Shown: piece by piece, positions 1 through 10,863 of the stretch
How positions within the stretch are numbered: position 1 is the stretch's first letter
Layout of the letters: each line of letters begins with the position of its first letter
DNA from: Amyloporia xantha
Lineage: Eukaryota > Basidiomycota > Agaricomycetes > Polyporales > Adustoporiaceae
Reading direction: 5' to 3'
Length of the DNA: 64,000 nucleotides
Assembly (NCBI GenBank): GCA_036971615.1
Contig: JAYKKR010000005.1
Location: forward strand, 1,674,001 to 1,738,000
Made by a program: the position numbers and the translations under genes
The notes under the pieces: model-generated
Databases searched by the model: none
Told to the model about the DNA's origin: nothing
The model's input: the letters and a program-made list of their open reading frames with translations, nothing else

Positions 1-57
1 ATCAGCGTCTTGGGTTCGCGAGATATTATACGGAATGCCAGTGAGTGATCAGTTCTG

Positions 58-279
58 TCAAGCAGTCATGTACTTGGCGGGGATAGAGCCACGTCTCAAT
101 TGTTTTAGGAGTAACCCAGTGATGCAAAGTTCGAGGACCCTTCTCCGTTGCTCTAAATTTGGTTCTAGTCCGTGGATGGCAATACATTCGCTATCCCCGC
201 CAGTTCCCAACGTAAAACGTACATCAATGCCATGTGATTTTGCGTCCCACTGAAGCTCTGCGTCAACTACATAGGGCAT
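58..279 (-). CDS. Small unrecognised ORF or last exon (73 aa)
   Basis: An ATG-initiated frame of 73 codons with a mixed, protein-like composition: an acidic and aromatic start, a Gly-rich middle, then a basic and leucine-rich end. It matches no family I recognise. Possible splice acceptors lie just upstream (near 301 and 313 on this strand), so it may be the last exon of a longer gene rather than a complete ORF. It faces away from the dsRBD gene at 569, and the roughly 290 bases between them would serve as a shared promoter. It may also be chance, because the opposite strand is open over much of the same stretch. Confidence 0.2.
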   Translation of the reverse strand: MPYVVDAELQWDAKSHGIDVRFTLGTGGDSECIAIHGLEPNLEQRRRVLELCITGLLLKQLRRGSIPAKYMTA

Positions 280-568
280 CTCACGCGCCAGCCCAGATAC
301 TGCCACGGATCTCTAGCCGTATCAACATACAACAATCACAAGTGTATCCTGATAATGATTGATTGGCATTTTGAATGGCTGTCAGGGAAGTACAATTAGA
401 AGGATGAATGTGTGTATATCCAGATGAGAGGTAAGCAGTCCGCAGAGCAGCCGCTGTACCCGTAGAGCCTCTATATAAACAAGGGGTGGAGAAGCAAAAA
501 TGCACTCTCAAAACACACATTCGACGCATCCTCCGCTGTTCTCAATCGTAAACATTAACGGAAACAAT

Positions 569-915
569 ATGAGCGACCGTAAGTAGTTTTAGACATTTTT
601 ATAGAATGTCCGCTGATCCCTTAACACAGAATGGAGGATGGGACTTAACAATTGGCTTCAGAGCAACTTGGGCAGCGCTGAAGCCCTCAGATACGAAGAT
701 TTCCAGAGTGGCAGACATCATGCTCCGACGTGGACTGTGATCGCATACTGTTAGTCATGTTCTGTTCTTGATCATATGCACAAAGAAATTAACTCCAAAT
801 TCAAGTTAGAGGTGTCGAGTATGGCAGAGGAATTGCCCCTACCCGTAGTGTTGCTAAGGAGCTGGCAGCGCAGCAGGCCTTGACAGGCCTCAGACAAGAG
901 TACGGCCGGAACTAA
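569..915 (+). CDS. Small single-domain dsRNA-binding motif protein
   Basis: Three exons (569-578, 630-749, 806-915) give about 79 residues. Nearly the whole protein is one dsRNA-binding motif. It has a first helix, then the loop GRHHAPTW (the usual G-x-x-H-x-P-x-F/W), then EYGRG, then the basic helix RSVAKELAAQQALTGL that matches the S-K-K-x-AK-x-x-AA-x-x-AL signature. Introns are 51 and 56 bases and both are GT-AG. A second acceptor six bases downstream (812) is also in frame and would remove two residues, but the 806 site keeps the usual spacing before EYG. There is no catalytic domain, so it most likely binds structured RNA as a stand-alone adaptor. The fold is assigned by motif; the target is unknown. 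Confidence 0.75.
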
Positions 916-1219
916 GGTAACATAATTTGGTAAGTCACGTCACTGATTCCAACCCGGGATCAAGTGAGATCGTGCTTACCGTCTTTTTCCATCTTGCCAT
1001 TCACTGCAGAACATCTCCTATTTTGACCTGCTGCTGAGACTGTCTACTCTTCTCTCGTCTCTGTTAATCCATCCATCTCGCCCTCTGATCATATGATAAT
1101 ATATTCAAGTTGGATGAACTTTATTTTCTGTGGTGGTCATTTATTGTGCGATCGCATGTATGTTTCTGCCTGCTGTACGATACAATAGCCTTGCTGTCAT
1201 ATCTCACTGGAATTTAATT

Positions 1220-1618
1220 CTATAATTGCCACTGCGTCTGATGGTTAGATGTACACCACTCCCAGCAATATACAAAATTCAACGCGCAACGGTACGCGCT
1301 GACTCGATATCCGGCCAAGGCAAGCGTGAACGTAGCACTTTCCGTTGCACACTTCAAATTTTGCGGACTAATTCGTAACTCAGGGTTCTCAGCGAGGAGT
1401 GCTAGTATGGACGGGCTCGGATCGTCGAGTCAGATGGCAACACCAATTGCATTCTTCACACCAGATCTGATGTAATCGATGTCAGATAGTTGCTTTCCTG
1501 GTTTCGCCTTCCGTTGAATAGAGCGTAAGTAACCGCAAACACTCGGGCGGAAGATCCCACAGCGGCAGACATCACCTTCCGCGAAGCACGGTTGCCTCCA
1601 AAGGCATGTTTTTGAGCG
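1220..1618 (-). pseudogene. Interrupted protein-like frame, family unknown
   Basis: On the minus strand the frame from 1618 to 1220 is open for 132 codons except for one TGA at 1430-1432. Its composition is protein-like on both sides: Cys-rich at the start (C-R-C-G-I-F-R-P, S-V-C-G-Y), then basic, then a Leu/Ala/Glu helix before and after the stop. A possible acceptor (TAG at 1619-1621) begins it. A second open frame at 1702-1962 on the same strand ends near a GTAACA donor, so these may be two exons of one gene with an intron of roughly 86 bases. No family is recognised. A decayed gene is the simplest reading; a missed short intron around the TGA is the alternative. Confidence 0.35.
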
Positions 1619-1962
1619 CTATGCTGGAGTCATTCAGGATTGAATTGCCAGGTTGCCAGGAGAACCAAGACAACTTTAAACGGGATCATTCGTTCACAAT
1701 GTTACCGTTCGACCGAGTTGGGAGCTTTCAAGGCCGCATCGTGTCCGGATCTTGGTATGAATGATATCACTGCTCCTCTTTTTGATCGACAGTGACGCCG
1801 ACGGACATCACTTACGTGAACGCGCGGGAGGATAGACCTCCATCCAACAGCCGAGTCATTTGTTGCTTCTTGTACATACAGGGCATGTGCCACTGAGAGC
1901 AAGGCGCACGAATGGGGATGGAAATAATGATTATAACGGCTGAGATGGGTGATGGGACACAT

Positions 1963-2249
1963 TAAAAAAATTCAAACTAAGACAGCGGTACGAAAGCAAG
2001 ACCTATACAGATGCAATCAATAATCGGATACAGAAATCCGAACCTCTACGCCAAACAATAGAGAACTTCAACACAGGTCCAATCATCAAGCCAAAATCTA
2101 ACCACATACCGTCATCTAGGGAGAGGCTGCCCGTTGACCGTGGAATGATGAGGTCGTCAACGTCTTCTCCTCCATCGCAGTCAATCACTCAATCCGCTTA
2201 CATTTTAGCACACGTGTTCACAGCTACCCGCAGCAACAAATGATGACAC
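1963..2249. other. Short spacer, no gene called
   Basis: A minus-strand frame at 2003-2188 starts with an acidic segment and could be a first exon of the broken gene below 1.96 kb, since a GTATGT donor follows. I could not connect it convincingly. Confidence 0.3.
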
Positions 2250-2892
2250 TCACTTTGCCCTCCCCCTTCCTCGCGCTCCGCCATTCGCGTAGGCTCTCCC
2301 ACTTCTTCTCAGCTTCCCCGGGGCTACCCCTCCGTTCACCTTCCCGGTGTCACCGCGCACATCTCGCAGCTTCGGAAGCTTATCCAGAACGGTGCCTCTA
2401 TTCTCTCTAGCCTCCTTGACCTTCTCTTTAGCCTTTTCAAGTACCGAGACCTGGGCCTCAGGCTGCCCCTCCCTGCCGCCCGTTCCCGACCGGGAGAAGC
2501 GTCCTTTGTACTGCTGAGCCTTCTCGGAGATCGCAGCCTTCTTGCCTCGGTAAGACTCCCTGGCCGCCTGGTACGCGTCCACGATCCGCTTTGCGCCGGA
2601 GAAGTGGTAGAATGCATAACCTGTCGGGTGCATCCGCGTTTATGGACGGTGTGCTGGTGTGCTGCGAATGGAATGACTCACCGCCTCCAACGAGAAGAGT
2701 CACTGCGCCTATTGCGCTCGCGGCAACAAGACCTAGTGAATCGGTCGAGGACTCTAACGGCCCTGTTCTGCCAGTGGAGCCATGGGCCCGAGGAATTACA
2801 GGTCTCGCGGCAGCAGCTCGAAAGCAGCGAAATGAGGCCTTCGGAACTAAGCCATTAGTCAAGAAACTCCTGGAGAGCAAGGTCGATTGCAT
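2250..2892 (-). CDS. Putative mitochondrial single-TM protein, short paralog
   Basis: Two exons (2892-2682, 2620-2250) encode 193 residues. The first about 45 residues are rich in Arg, Ala and Ser with no acidic residues, as in a mitochondrial presequence. A hydrophobic segment around residues 53-70 (SLGLVAASAIGAVTLLVGG) follows. The intron falls just after it, and exon 2 opens with GYAFYHFSGAK. The rest is basic and helical, ending in a Gly/Arg-rich tail. The gene at 4908-6412 has the same plan, with the intron at the same place and phase and the same YHFSGAK box, so the two are paralogs. This copy lacks the long helical region of the other. The mitochondrial location is inferred; no function is known to me. 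Confidence 0.75.
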
Positions 2893-3390
2893 CTCGTCGT
2901 CTGGCGAGGGGTTGAAATTCTATACCACAGAGCCTTGGGAGGATCCAGCCAAAGAATGAAAGCCTCGCCACTTTATATGTACTCGGTCGCACGCTGTACA
3001 AGCGTGTTATGATTCTCCAGGATCATCCAATACTAATGTGTGTTGTCGAAGCTTTCGCCTTCAATTTGGTGAGCCGCCAGTACGCGTCGGTACGGCAGGA
3101 GTTCTTGGCAGGCGCGCGTGACAGGGGAGGCGCGTCGGTCACGTGGTGCGCGTTTTCTTGCACCCTTCGCTTGCCCTTCGTGTATACAGCGCTACTCAAT
3201 CTTGAAGCAATCTCGAGTCTTGACCGGTTTCTCGCACTTGTATGTAAACTTCCAGTCAAATTGACGCCGTAGGCCAGTTGTCTATCTGATTCATGACGTC
3301 TCCAACGCATACATACTTCCAGTACTACAGCAGACTGCAAAATACACCGCGTGATACAGGCAATACAAGAAAAAGGGCACGCCGTGTCTT
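2893..3390. other. Intergenic, likely promoter of the 2892 gene
   Basis: About 500 bases between two minus-strand genes. Open frames occur on both strands (for example 3009-3272 plus and 3023-3394 minus), but they mirror one another and show no motif or splice support. Confidence 0.5.
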
Positions 3391-3993
3391 TCATTTGCGA
3401 GCTCTGGCCTCCAACTCCATCGCCTTGCGCTCTTCTCCGACCCTCACTGGCGCATTCTCGGCCACTGCTGCAGCCGCTGCACCTCCCACTGTTGCGCCTG
3501 CAGCGTAGCCAAGTGCAGGAAGCGCACCTCCCATGGCCACGCTCTGAGCCATAGCAAAAAGAGACCCTGCGGCAACGTTACCTATGGTGCCTTGGACGAT
3601 CGCAGCAAGACTGCCTATGGAAGTATTCAAAAAAAGACAGGCTTGTTCATGAAACTCACTGACCTGCTATGGGGCCTGCCGCGCCGAAGCCTACCAGACC
3701 AAGGGCGACGGGGGCGACTAGGGGCGCTAGCACCGCACCAGCTATGGCGCCGCCGGCGTACGCGGCGACCTTGACACCGACCTCAATGGCACTGGGAGCA
3801 GAGAAGATCAGGGATTGACTGATCCGGTGGCTTGTAGGTGGACCTACCGACAGATAGGGCATTTGGCGGAATTCCTACTCAGACAAGAAATGTGAAAGGT
3901 ATGACCGCAGGTGAACTGCTTTACACCGTTCCCCTGTGCGGTGTAGAAGAGCGGGTTCTTGCACTTGGAGCACTTGTCTGCTGTGACGATCAT
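3391..3993 (-). CDS. RING-H2 finger fused to an IFI6/IFI27-like domain
   Basis: Three exons (3993-3848, 3791-3664, 3614-3391) encode 165 residues. Residues 8-49 hold a RING-H2 finger: C-S-K-C, then C-G-H-T-F-H-I-S-C, then C-P-I-C, with correct spacing for all eight ligands. Directly after the last cysteine, exon 2 enters a long Gly/Ala-rich hydrophobic stretch (about residues 55-140, containing AYAGGAIAGAVLAPL, GFGAAGPIAGSLAA and VAAGSLFAMAQS). It resembles the interferon alpha-inducible IFI6/IFI27 (ISG12) family, small membrane-inserting proteins. The junctions are GT-AG in phases 2 and 1 and keep both domains in frame. The likely role is a membrane-bound E3 ubiquitin ligase. Codons upstream of the ATG are open for about 20 residues, so the N-terminus could be longer. 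Two separate genes is the alternative, but no stop or ATG separates the domains. Confidence 0.8.
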
Positions 3994-4907
3994 AACGGGT
4001 TTTGACTGGGCGTCGTCGGTGCTATTGTGAGGGGAGAAATGCGGGTGGCTGAAACACGTTTCCTGTACGGATGCTTATATGTTAGCAGAGGGCGATCTGA
4101 AGCGTGTGCATTGTGTTGACAGTTCTTGACTGATCGTCGAAGGACTGCTACAAGAAGCCTCATGGCGTTGCTGCGCAGTCTGAAAAGGAAGCTTACTCCA
4201 CAGACATGGTATTGACGTCGGGACAGGTGCACATGGGAGCGTTGAAACGTTGACTAGTGACTTCTCAAAACGAACGTCTGTACGATCCTCCGGATCCATG
4301 GAAGCGTCTTCGCCTTAGCATGGCCCCGAACACGGTACTCTTCCCACATTGCCAATTGCCTTGGACAGAAATGCCAAATAATTGTGCTTTAAGTCTCTAC
4401 TGGCTCGTGTGTATATCGCTTACATGCGACGATAGAATTATTAAGTAAGAGTGTTCCAGGTGAAATGGCGGAGATGTTGGCCGGGGGCAACTGCGCTGCT
4501 GACCATCCAGTAATTGGCTGTATAATTAATTCAAATTATCCACCAGTTTTCTCGAAATGATGTGTGCATAGTCTGATATGTGCTCCATATGCATCGAATT
4601 GTAGGGATATCACTTATTTTCACAGTCTCACAGACGACGCTGCAGGGAATACGAGTTCCAAATATGGCAATGGAGTTGCCGAAACGAGCTGGAACGTCAC
4701 AGGTCCATGACGCGCACGGGCGGCAAAGTCAGCGTCCTTGTTCCCCGCATTGCACCCGGCGTGTCCTCAATCGACACTGCGACTGCAGCTGTCGTATATA
4801 AGGGCGGGCGGTCATGGCGCTCTCATTTCACATCCTTCTCGTCTGCCCCCACCTCCCCGCATTCTCTCACATATTCCTCCATCGCAACGCTGCGTCTCAA
4901 CTTGACC
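3994..4907. promoter_or_regulatory. Divergent promoter region
   Basis: About 900 bases between the RING-IFI27 gene (minus) and the paralog gene at 4908 (plus). A minus-strand frame at 4075-4299 might be a non-coding or extra 5' exon of the RING gene, since a GTAAGC donor lies in it. Otherwise I see no coding signal. Confidence 0.4.
4795..4803 (+). promoter_or_regulatory. TATA box (TATATAAGG)
   Basis: TATATAAGG lies 105 bases upstream of the ATG at 4908, in a GC-rich setting, followed by a pyrimidine-rich stretch typical of fungal transcription starts. Confidence 0.55.
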
Positions 4908-6412
4908 ATGTTCTCGTCCACAAGTCGCATTTCTAGTCGTGCGAGAACAGTACACACAAACCCTGCGTCTCTGAATACCCGTAAAATTGCTGGAGGAAGG
5001 ACGTGTTTGAGATTCCAATCGACAACCAGTGGGGCATCGTCAGGTGCCGGGTCGCATGTGGCAGCCGGCGTCGCGGGCGGGACTGCTGTCGTCCTCGCAG
5101 GTAGGATCTACCTGTTTTCCATCAACTACTTGATTACATTGATGGTTTTTGAATAGGCTATGCATGGTATCACTTCTCCGGTGCCAAGGCTGCGATAGAC
5201 GCGTCGAAATCTGTTCAGCAATACTACCAACAGACGAAGGCTACTGTCGCCGAGAAAGCGCCCAAGAATGCCAACGAAGCGATTGAGTTTCTGCGCAAGA
5301 CGGCGAAGTCTTACGCGGGACTTATCCCCGGTGCCTCGTCCTACATTGACTCAACGTTCGACACTATCGACAAGCTGCAGCAGACGCATGGGGAGGACGT
5401 GAACAAAATTTTGCAACAAGGCTACGACGAGGTTCGTAAAATATTGCAGGATGACAAGGGCGGCGTGAATGTGGAGACGGGTATGAAAGTCATGGATGTG
5501 CTGAGGAGGAAGATGAGCGAGCTCGAAGAAGTTGGGAAGAAGGCTGGGCAGGACGCGTTCAACGTGATCAGCGAAAAGTATCCAGAGGTCAAAGAGAAGC
5601 TGGGTGGAGGATACGACGAGCTGAGGAAGATGGCGGAGAAGAATGGCCCGGAAGCGAAGAAGATATTTGACGACACCATGAAGCAGGTAAGACGCGCATA
5701 TATGCGGACCTATGTGATGCGTAATGCTTCTGCAGGTCAAGGACATCTTCACGAAAGGCTTCAGCCCAGACAGCCTGCACCAAGCGCAGGAGCTCTTCCA
5801 GTCTAAAGCGTCTGAGATCAGCAACCTCGCCCAGTCATCCTCTCAAGACGCCTGGAACAAAGCACTCAAGGACGCCCAGCCCTACCTCGACAAGCTCCCC
5901 GACATCAAGAAGCTACTCGAAGAGAACGCCGGGAAGTTGATGGCGGCGGGTGCCGCACAGGGCACGCTTGTTCAGGAGGTCCTTTCAAAGGTGAAAGAGG
6001 CAGCTGAGGGCGACGCGGCGAAGAACAAGGAAAAGATGAAAGAGCTTCAGGAGTTCGTGATGAAGAAGGTGCAGGAGGCGCAGGGACAGGGATCGGCGGG
6101 TATGGACCAGGCCTGGAAGGTGGTCCAAGATTGGATAAAGGGTATGCCCGGTGGCGAGGAGGTGCGTGTTGTCTCTTTCGAGTGAATACACTGGGGAGGC
6201 TGAATATTGTCTATGCTTATCGTCAACAGATGCTGAAGAAGGCGCCGGACGTGAGCGCCTTCATCCAGGTGGCACAGGACCGGAGCGATGAGGCGAAGAA
6301 ACTTACTCGAGAGACTTACGATGAGATCGTGAAAGTCCTCGAAGAGAAGTCAAAGCGGGCAAAAGAGCTGGCGGAGAAGACACAGAAAGAGGCGAAAAAG
6401 AAGTCGTCATAG
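4908..6412 (+). CDS. Putative mitochondrial TM protein with long helical domain
   Basis: Four exons (4908-5100, 5157-5686, 5736-6161, 6230-6412) encode 443 residues. The N-terminus is Ser/Arg-rich with no acidic residues (a presequence-like start), followed by a short hydrophobic Gly/Ala/Val segment ending at residue 64, then the box GYAWYHFSGAK. The remaining 370 residues are Lys/Glu-rich amphipathic helices with no obvious globular domain, resembling apolipoprotein- or LEA-like helical bundles. The end is very basic. Intron 1 has the same phase and position as in the shorter paralog at 2250-2892. A TATA box lies 105 bases upstream, which suggests strong or regulated expression. Its function is unknown; a membrane-organising or stress role is only a guess from composition. 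Confidence 0.8.
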
Positions 6413-6678
6413 TCTACATATTCTGGCACATGTGTTTACTGTTTCGTCTTGACGGGAGGTACGCATCGTCTGTTATGTGCTCCGTAATCCCCTGAACATG
6501 TTTGTTCAACCTCAGCACTAGCATTCCTGTTGGAGGTCAAAGGTGCGCCTCCTTGCCATGTGGTCGCTTCTTGCATTCCTGCAATCTGTACAAATACATG
6601 ATATACCAATACACGGTGGGCCTGGTTCAGACTGCATACACCGAAGTCGCCGCCCTATGCACTCGCATCCATTCAGAA

Positions 6679-8463
6679 TCAGCGTGACAATGCTGTTATG
6701 AGAGACCACCGTCGTGGCGGCCGTGTTCCCTCGGGTCTTTCATATCTGGGAGGCAAGTGCTGTTGAATACGCGGTCCAGGCGCATGCGTGGTAGCAATTT
6801 GCACTGTTTCTTTCACCAACGGTTCATCCGAGCTCTTGTTCGGGGTGAAACCTACAGCTTCGAAGGGGCCCAACATGACGACATACTGTGCGCAGTGAGA
6901 CTCGTCATTTGCGTCTTTTCTGTGTGTAGTTGAATGCTTGCCTTCAGCTTGAAGTTGAAGATATGGCACCCAGGTGAGATCTCTTCAGGGATGTGGAGCT
7001 CGCCCAGCAGGCGCCGCACATGGGGCTGTCCCTGCGCAGGGCTATCGTCGCCAGAGGGGAGCGCTTGCCAGACGGCTCGTGCGAGATGGTTCATGTTGAG
7101 TTTGTCGTTTCTATGTTGTCCTGTGCGCTCATTCCATTGCAGTATGTCAGTGCTATATTTGCTCCGCTGGGTGAGCCGCACAACAATGGCTTGGTTATTC
7201 GACAGGAGGTCTAGCAGCTGCTGCTCTGCACTTTCAAGGGCGAGCATGAGTGGGAGCGCGGTGCCTCGCGTGTAGCACAGCTGAAGGTGGGTTCAATTCG
7301 CTTCGTCTGACACTGACAGTCCGACAGAACTCACAGGCCGGGCAAGCGACAGCTACATACGATACGGGTGGGGCCGTGAGAATAAACCTGCGAGAATAGG
7401 CAGAGTCTTGCTCTTACCGTGCATTTCACTTCGACGGGCTGGACCTTGAACATCCGACCGTGTATTGTGACTGGTGGAAGCGTCTTCCATCCTCCGGGGT
7501 CCTCCTCGACACCTAATATCGGGCTATTGCTCTGATACGCAAGCTGTCGCGCAATGGACGGCGCGCTTGGTCGGAGAAGGGGCGTGTATGTGAACGGTAC
7601 GGCCAATCTATTCACCGCGTATACGTCAGTGTCGGACCCTCGGTGGTCCTCTGCCTCGCTTGGGACTCTATAAACGCGCGAATCACTCACTTGTTATCCT
7701 TCTGTAGCTTGCCGCGGCGTGTACGCACGGTGATTTGATATTCGACGAATACTCCGTCGGCCACACTCCGATCGGATAGGGTCGACGGGAGTGAGAATTG
7801 CACTGGCGCATCCGCTGATGTCATGCCGTACGGAGGCGCGCTGATACCGCTAGGTAGCCGGAAGGAGTACGGCCATTCGTGGTGTCCTGGTGTGAGCCTA
7901 CCGGTGTGCTTGCTAGCCGATGCGGTCGTCGACGTTTCTGCGGACGATGCGGAAGCGTCGGAGGGCCACAGGGTCCGCGTCATCATGAGAAAGTACAGGG
8001 GAGTGTGGGCGAAGATGGTCATACGACCAGACACCTGGTGGAAAGATGGAATGGCCATTCAGCAAGGTATCCCATCGAACCTTGCCGCGACTCCGGAGGT
8101 AGGTACGTCCGCCAAGGAGATCGATATGGCACATCGCCATATATACAGATCGATACCGATGTGACGGGGACTCACCGAGATTTGGACCGAGTCGATAGCG
8201 TCCTCCTTGTCGAGATCTAGCTTCACCGATCCCCTGATCACGCTCCTTTGGAAAAAGGCTGGGGTATCCTCCGCTGACTTAGCGCGACTCAGCAGCATCA
8301 TATTCAGCCAGCGCTTTCCTGATTTCTTTGAGAGTTCATAGGAGTGTGTCTGGAGAGGCGGAATATCCCAAGTACCCGAGGTGTGGTTGCGGGTGTAGGA
8401 CGGCAGTTCAAAGTCTGGTTCCGGATCGAAGTACTCATCCTCGTCGTATGCGGGCGAATGCAT
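6679..8463 (-). CDS. Arrestin-like protein
   Basis: Five exons (8463-8176, 8034-7691, 7607-7418, 7280-6942, 6885-6679) encode 455 residues. The first 60 residues are acidic and Tyr-rich. Then comes the beta-sandwich pattern of the arrestin N domain: a strand ending in VRGSVKLDL, then VSGRM, then a W-P-Y-S-F-R-L-P strand, then FVEYQITVRTRRG, the hallmark E-Y-x-(I/L)-T-V-x-x-R-R-G of fungal arrestin-like proteins. The C-terminal half follows the arrestin C domain in outline. Such proteins act as adaptors in endocytosis and ubiquitination of plasma membrane cargo. Intron 1 is unusually long (141 bases), and intron 4 (6941-6886) has a GC-AG boundary. The gene is convergent with the one ending at 6412. 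Confidence 0.8.
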
Positions 8464-8780
8464 GATGGGCTATGAGTGAGGCATCTCAAAGCATGGCGTC
8501 TACGGAGGCCATCATGCGCAGTCGGATCTTTCCTCGCCACCACACGAGTGCAGCGGCTTTGAACCACTCTGAGACCATCTATGCACCACATAAGGTGGTC
8601 TACCCGTCATTGCTGTGAATGTGTTTCTCTTTGATGAAGACAAGGTCTCGTCATCTCTAAATCTCAAACGAGAAACCCGGCGAAGACTCCAGTTCGCAAG
8701 AGCGTTTCAGTCTCTCAATGCGGCAGGCGGCTTCATGCGTACCTAAGGCGGCAGCCTATCATCATCGTTGAATAGGTCAA
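8464..8780. other. Spacer between two minus-strand genes
   Basis: A 317-base spacer holding the promoter of the arrestin-like gene and the 3' end of the FAD monooxygenase. I see nothing else in it. Confidence 0.5.
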
Positions 8781-10310
8781 TCAGATCTCGCTCTGGCCTA
8801 CGAACGGCTGTGAGTACATGTCCAAAAAATTGGCCAAAACAGCATCCTCGTCCTTCCATGCACTGCGAATGTCATCATTCCTTTTCTTGCACGCATCGAC
8901 ACCGTTTACGACGCGCATTTCGCCCTGCTTGCGTGCCATCTTCACGAGCCCGGATGTCCGGGGCATACGCAAATTCTCATACTCAGCGAAGACGGCGGAG
9001 AGGACCGCTTCAGAGGGCGGAGCTGCTGATGGATTGTGGTGAACAAGGAGACGGACAAAATGATAGATGTCCTCGAAGGCTTGGTTTGCACCTTGTCCGA
9101 GATGCTACAAAAGGTGAAGAATGTGGCATTGAGTACTCCGGAGAGTATGGATATACGACACACCAGACTTACAGGACTTGTTGGATGCGCTGCGTCTCCC
9201 ACCAGAACGACGCGGCCTTTGTGCCAAGTGTTCAATTCGGGACGGTCATACAAACCGAACTGCGGATTACCTCAGTCATTAGATAAGGATAGCCGTAAGT
9301 GAATTGCGGGCTGACCTTGACGATCCTATCAGCGGACCGAACGAGTTCGCCTGCACCAAAGGTCCATTGCGACCAAGGGCCCGCATTGAACTGTTTCTGC
9401 CGTTCTTCATCCATAGAACGCCAGGTCTCTCGTGCTTCTGACTCCCGTTGTGTGATGCTGCGGGAAGATACCCATGGTCAACCCTGGATCGAAAGAGAAA
9501 GTAAGTCCGGCTTACGCCCAAGATGTCTGCGTTTCGGAAATCGGGTATATGATCATGTGCGCGGCATCTCCATAAATGTTTCGCATAGCACGCTCTTTAA
9601 GCACTTCCGGGGTTGGAGATATGCCGCCAGTCTGTCACCCATTAACTTCATCAAGAACACAATATTTCAACAAAATGCACAGACTTGGGTGAGACCGGTA
9701 AAGTTCACCGGCTCGGCGCCCCAAAATAATAATCGAACTTGACTGTGGAGACCGTCACAGCCGATAACGAAGCTCCCAGTGTCGGTCTTGCCATTAGCAA
9801 AAGAAGCCCGCACAGTCTCGTCCCATTGCTGGAGTGCTGTCAGGTCGCAGCTCCAATTGATAGCAATTCCATGGCTCTCAGCAACGTCAATGATTGTTCG
9901 ATGGAACACAGGCCTACGAACACCCGTCAGACCAAATCCAGTAAAACTGGGTAGCTTCGAAATGACGTCGGTATCGACAAGGACAGTCTCTTCATCTGGG
10001 AGAATAGAGGAGTGAGTGGTCTTTTCAAACCGCATGCCGATTATTTTATCAACGAGCCCTGGAATGAGCGAGAGGACCCGCAGACCGTTGGGTTGCAAAC
10101 TGATGGAATAAGGTTTAGAACATCGACCCGATGTTCAGAGCATGTCATAATGGATTGGCATACAACTCACCAAAGACTCAGACCAACATCCGCAAGTGCA
10201 TCGACTCGTTCATATATCACAGGGTCATAACCCTTCATCTTCAAGAAGATGGCCAGAATAGGCCCGGCGATGCCAGCCCCAATAATGATTACCCTCGTCT
10301 TCGATTCCAT
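8781..10310 (-). CDS. FAD-dependent monooxygenase (copy 1)
   Basis: Six exons (10310-10171, 10099-9685, 9631-9516, 9457-9316, 9259-9173, 9104-8781) encode 407 residues. The N-terminus has the Rossmann dinucleotide fold (IIIGAGIAGP, the G-x-G-x-x-G motif), then LQPNGLR, the VIGCDG motif (the DG fingerprint of aromatic hydroxylases) and, near residue 290, the FAD-ribityl motif GRVVLVGDAAHPTSP followed by HLGQGANQAFED. These three fingerprints place it with UbiH/PHBH-type flavin monooxygenases that hydroxylate or epoxidise small aromatic or terpenoid molecules using NAD(P)H and oxygen. The substrate is unknown. A close paralog lies at 13704-15196. Intron 2 uses an unusual GTCTGT donor. No other biosynthetic enzyme is nearby, so it does not form an obvious metabolite cluster. 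Confidence 0.9.
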
Positions 10311-10863
10311 TTGAAGGGAGTGCCGTGTATAACGTTGGGTAGAAGGATCCTGCTCGACCTTTATACGATCTGCAGAGATGGAGAAAACAGGACCTAAGGC
10401 GCTCTTAAAGGCGGTACCGACTCCATCTAGTCACCTGTCCGGGTCAGATGGCAATAATATGTTTATAAAGCTCATAACGCTAAAATAGCATTCGAATTCT
10501 ATCCAGTATATGAAGCAGGAGAAGGACAGTCATAGGTCATTTCGGTTCCGGGGAGGCAGGGGACGGAGCAGTGCTGTCTCAAGTCGCTGTAGCATTCAGT
10601 TGCAAGCATTCGATTACTATTTCAGGGCGCAATCATAACGCGTCTAAATTACGCGTCCCACGTGACTTACGTGATGCCGCGGCAGAACCCGGCCTGGGCG
10701 GCTACACGCGAACTTGGCCACAGTGTGGCTACAGGTGGAACTCCCTTACTTTCAACGTCTCACCTGCGTTCCCTACCACTACACGCAGAATTTGTTCCAA
10801 GTGGGCAAGCGGTCTTTTCTTACAACATCTCACGCCTCTACGTAGCACTTATTGCGGAGTAAC
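10311..10863. promoter_or_regulatory. Divergent promoter region
   Basis: Five hundred and fifty bases between the monooxygenase start (minus) and the F-box gene start (plus). No clear TATA box or repeat is seen. Confidence 0.4.
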
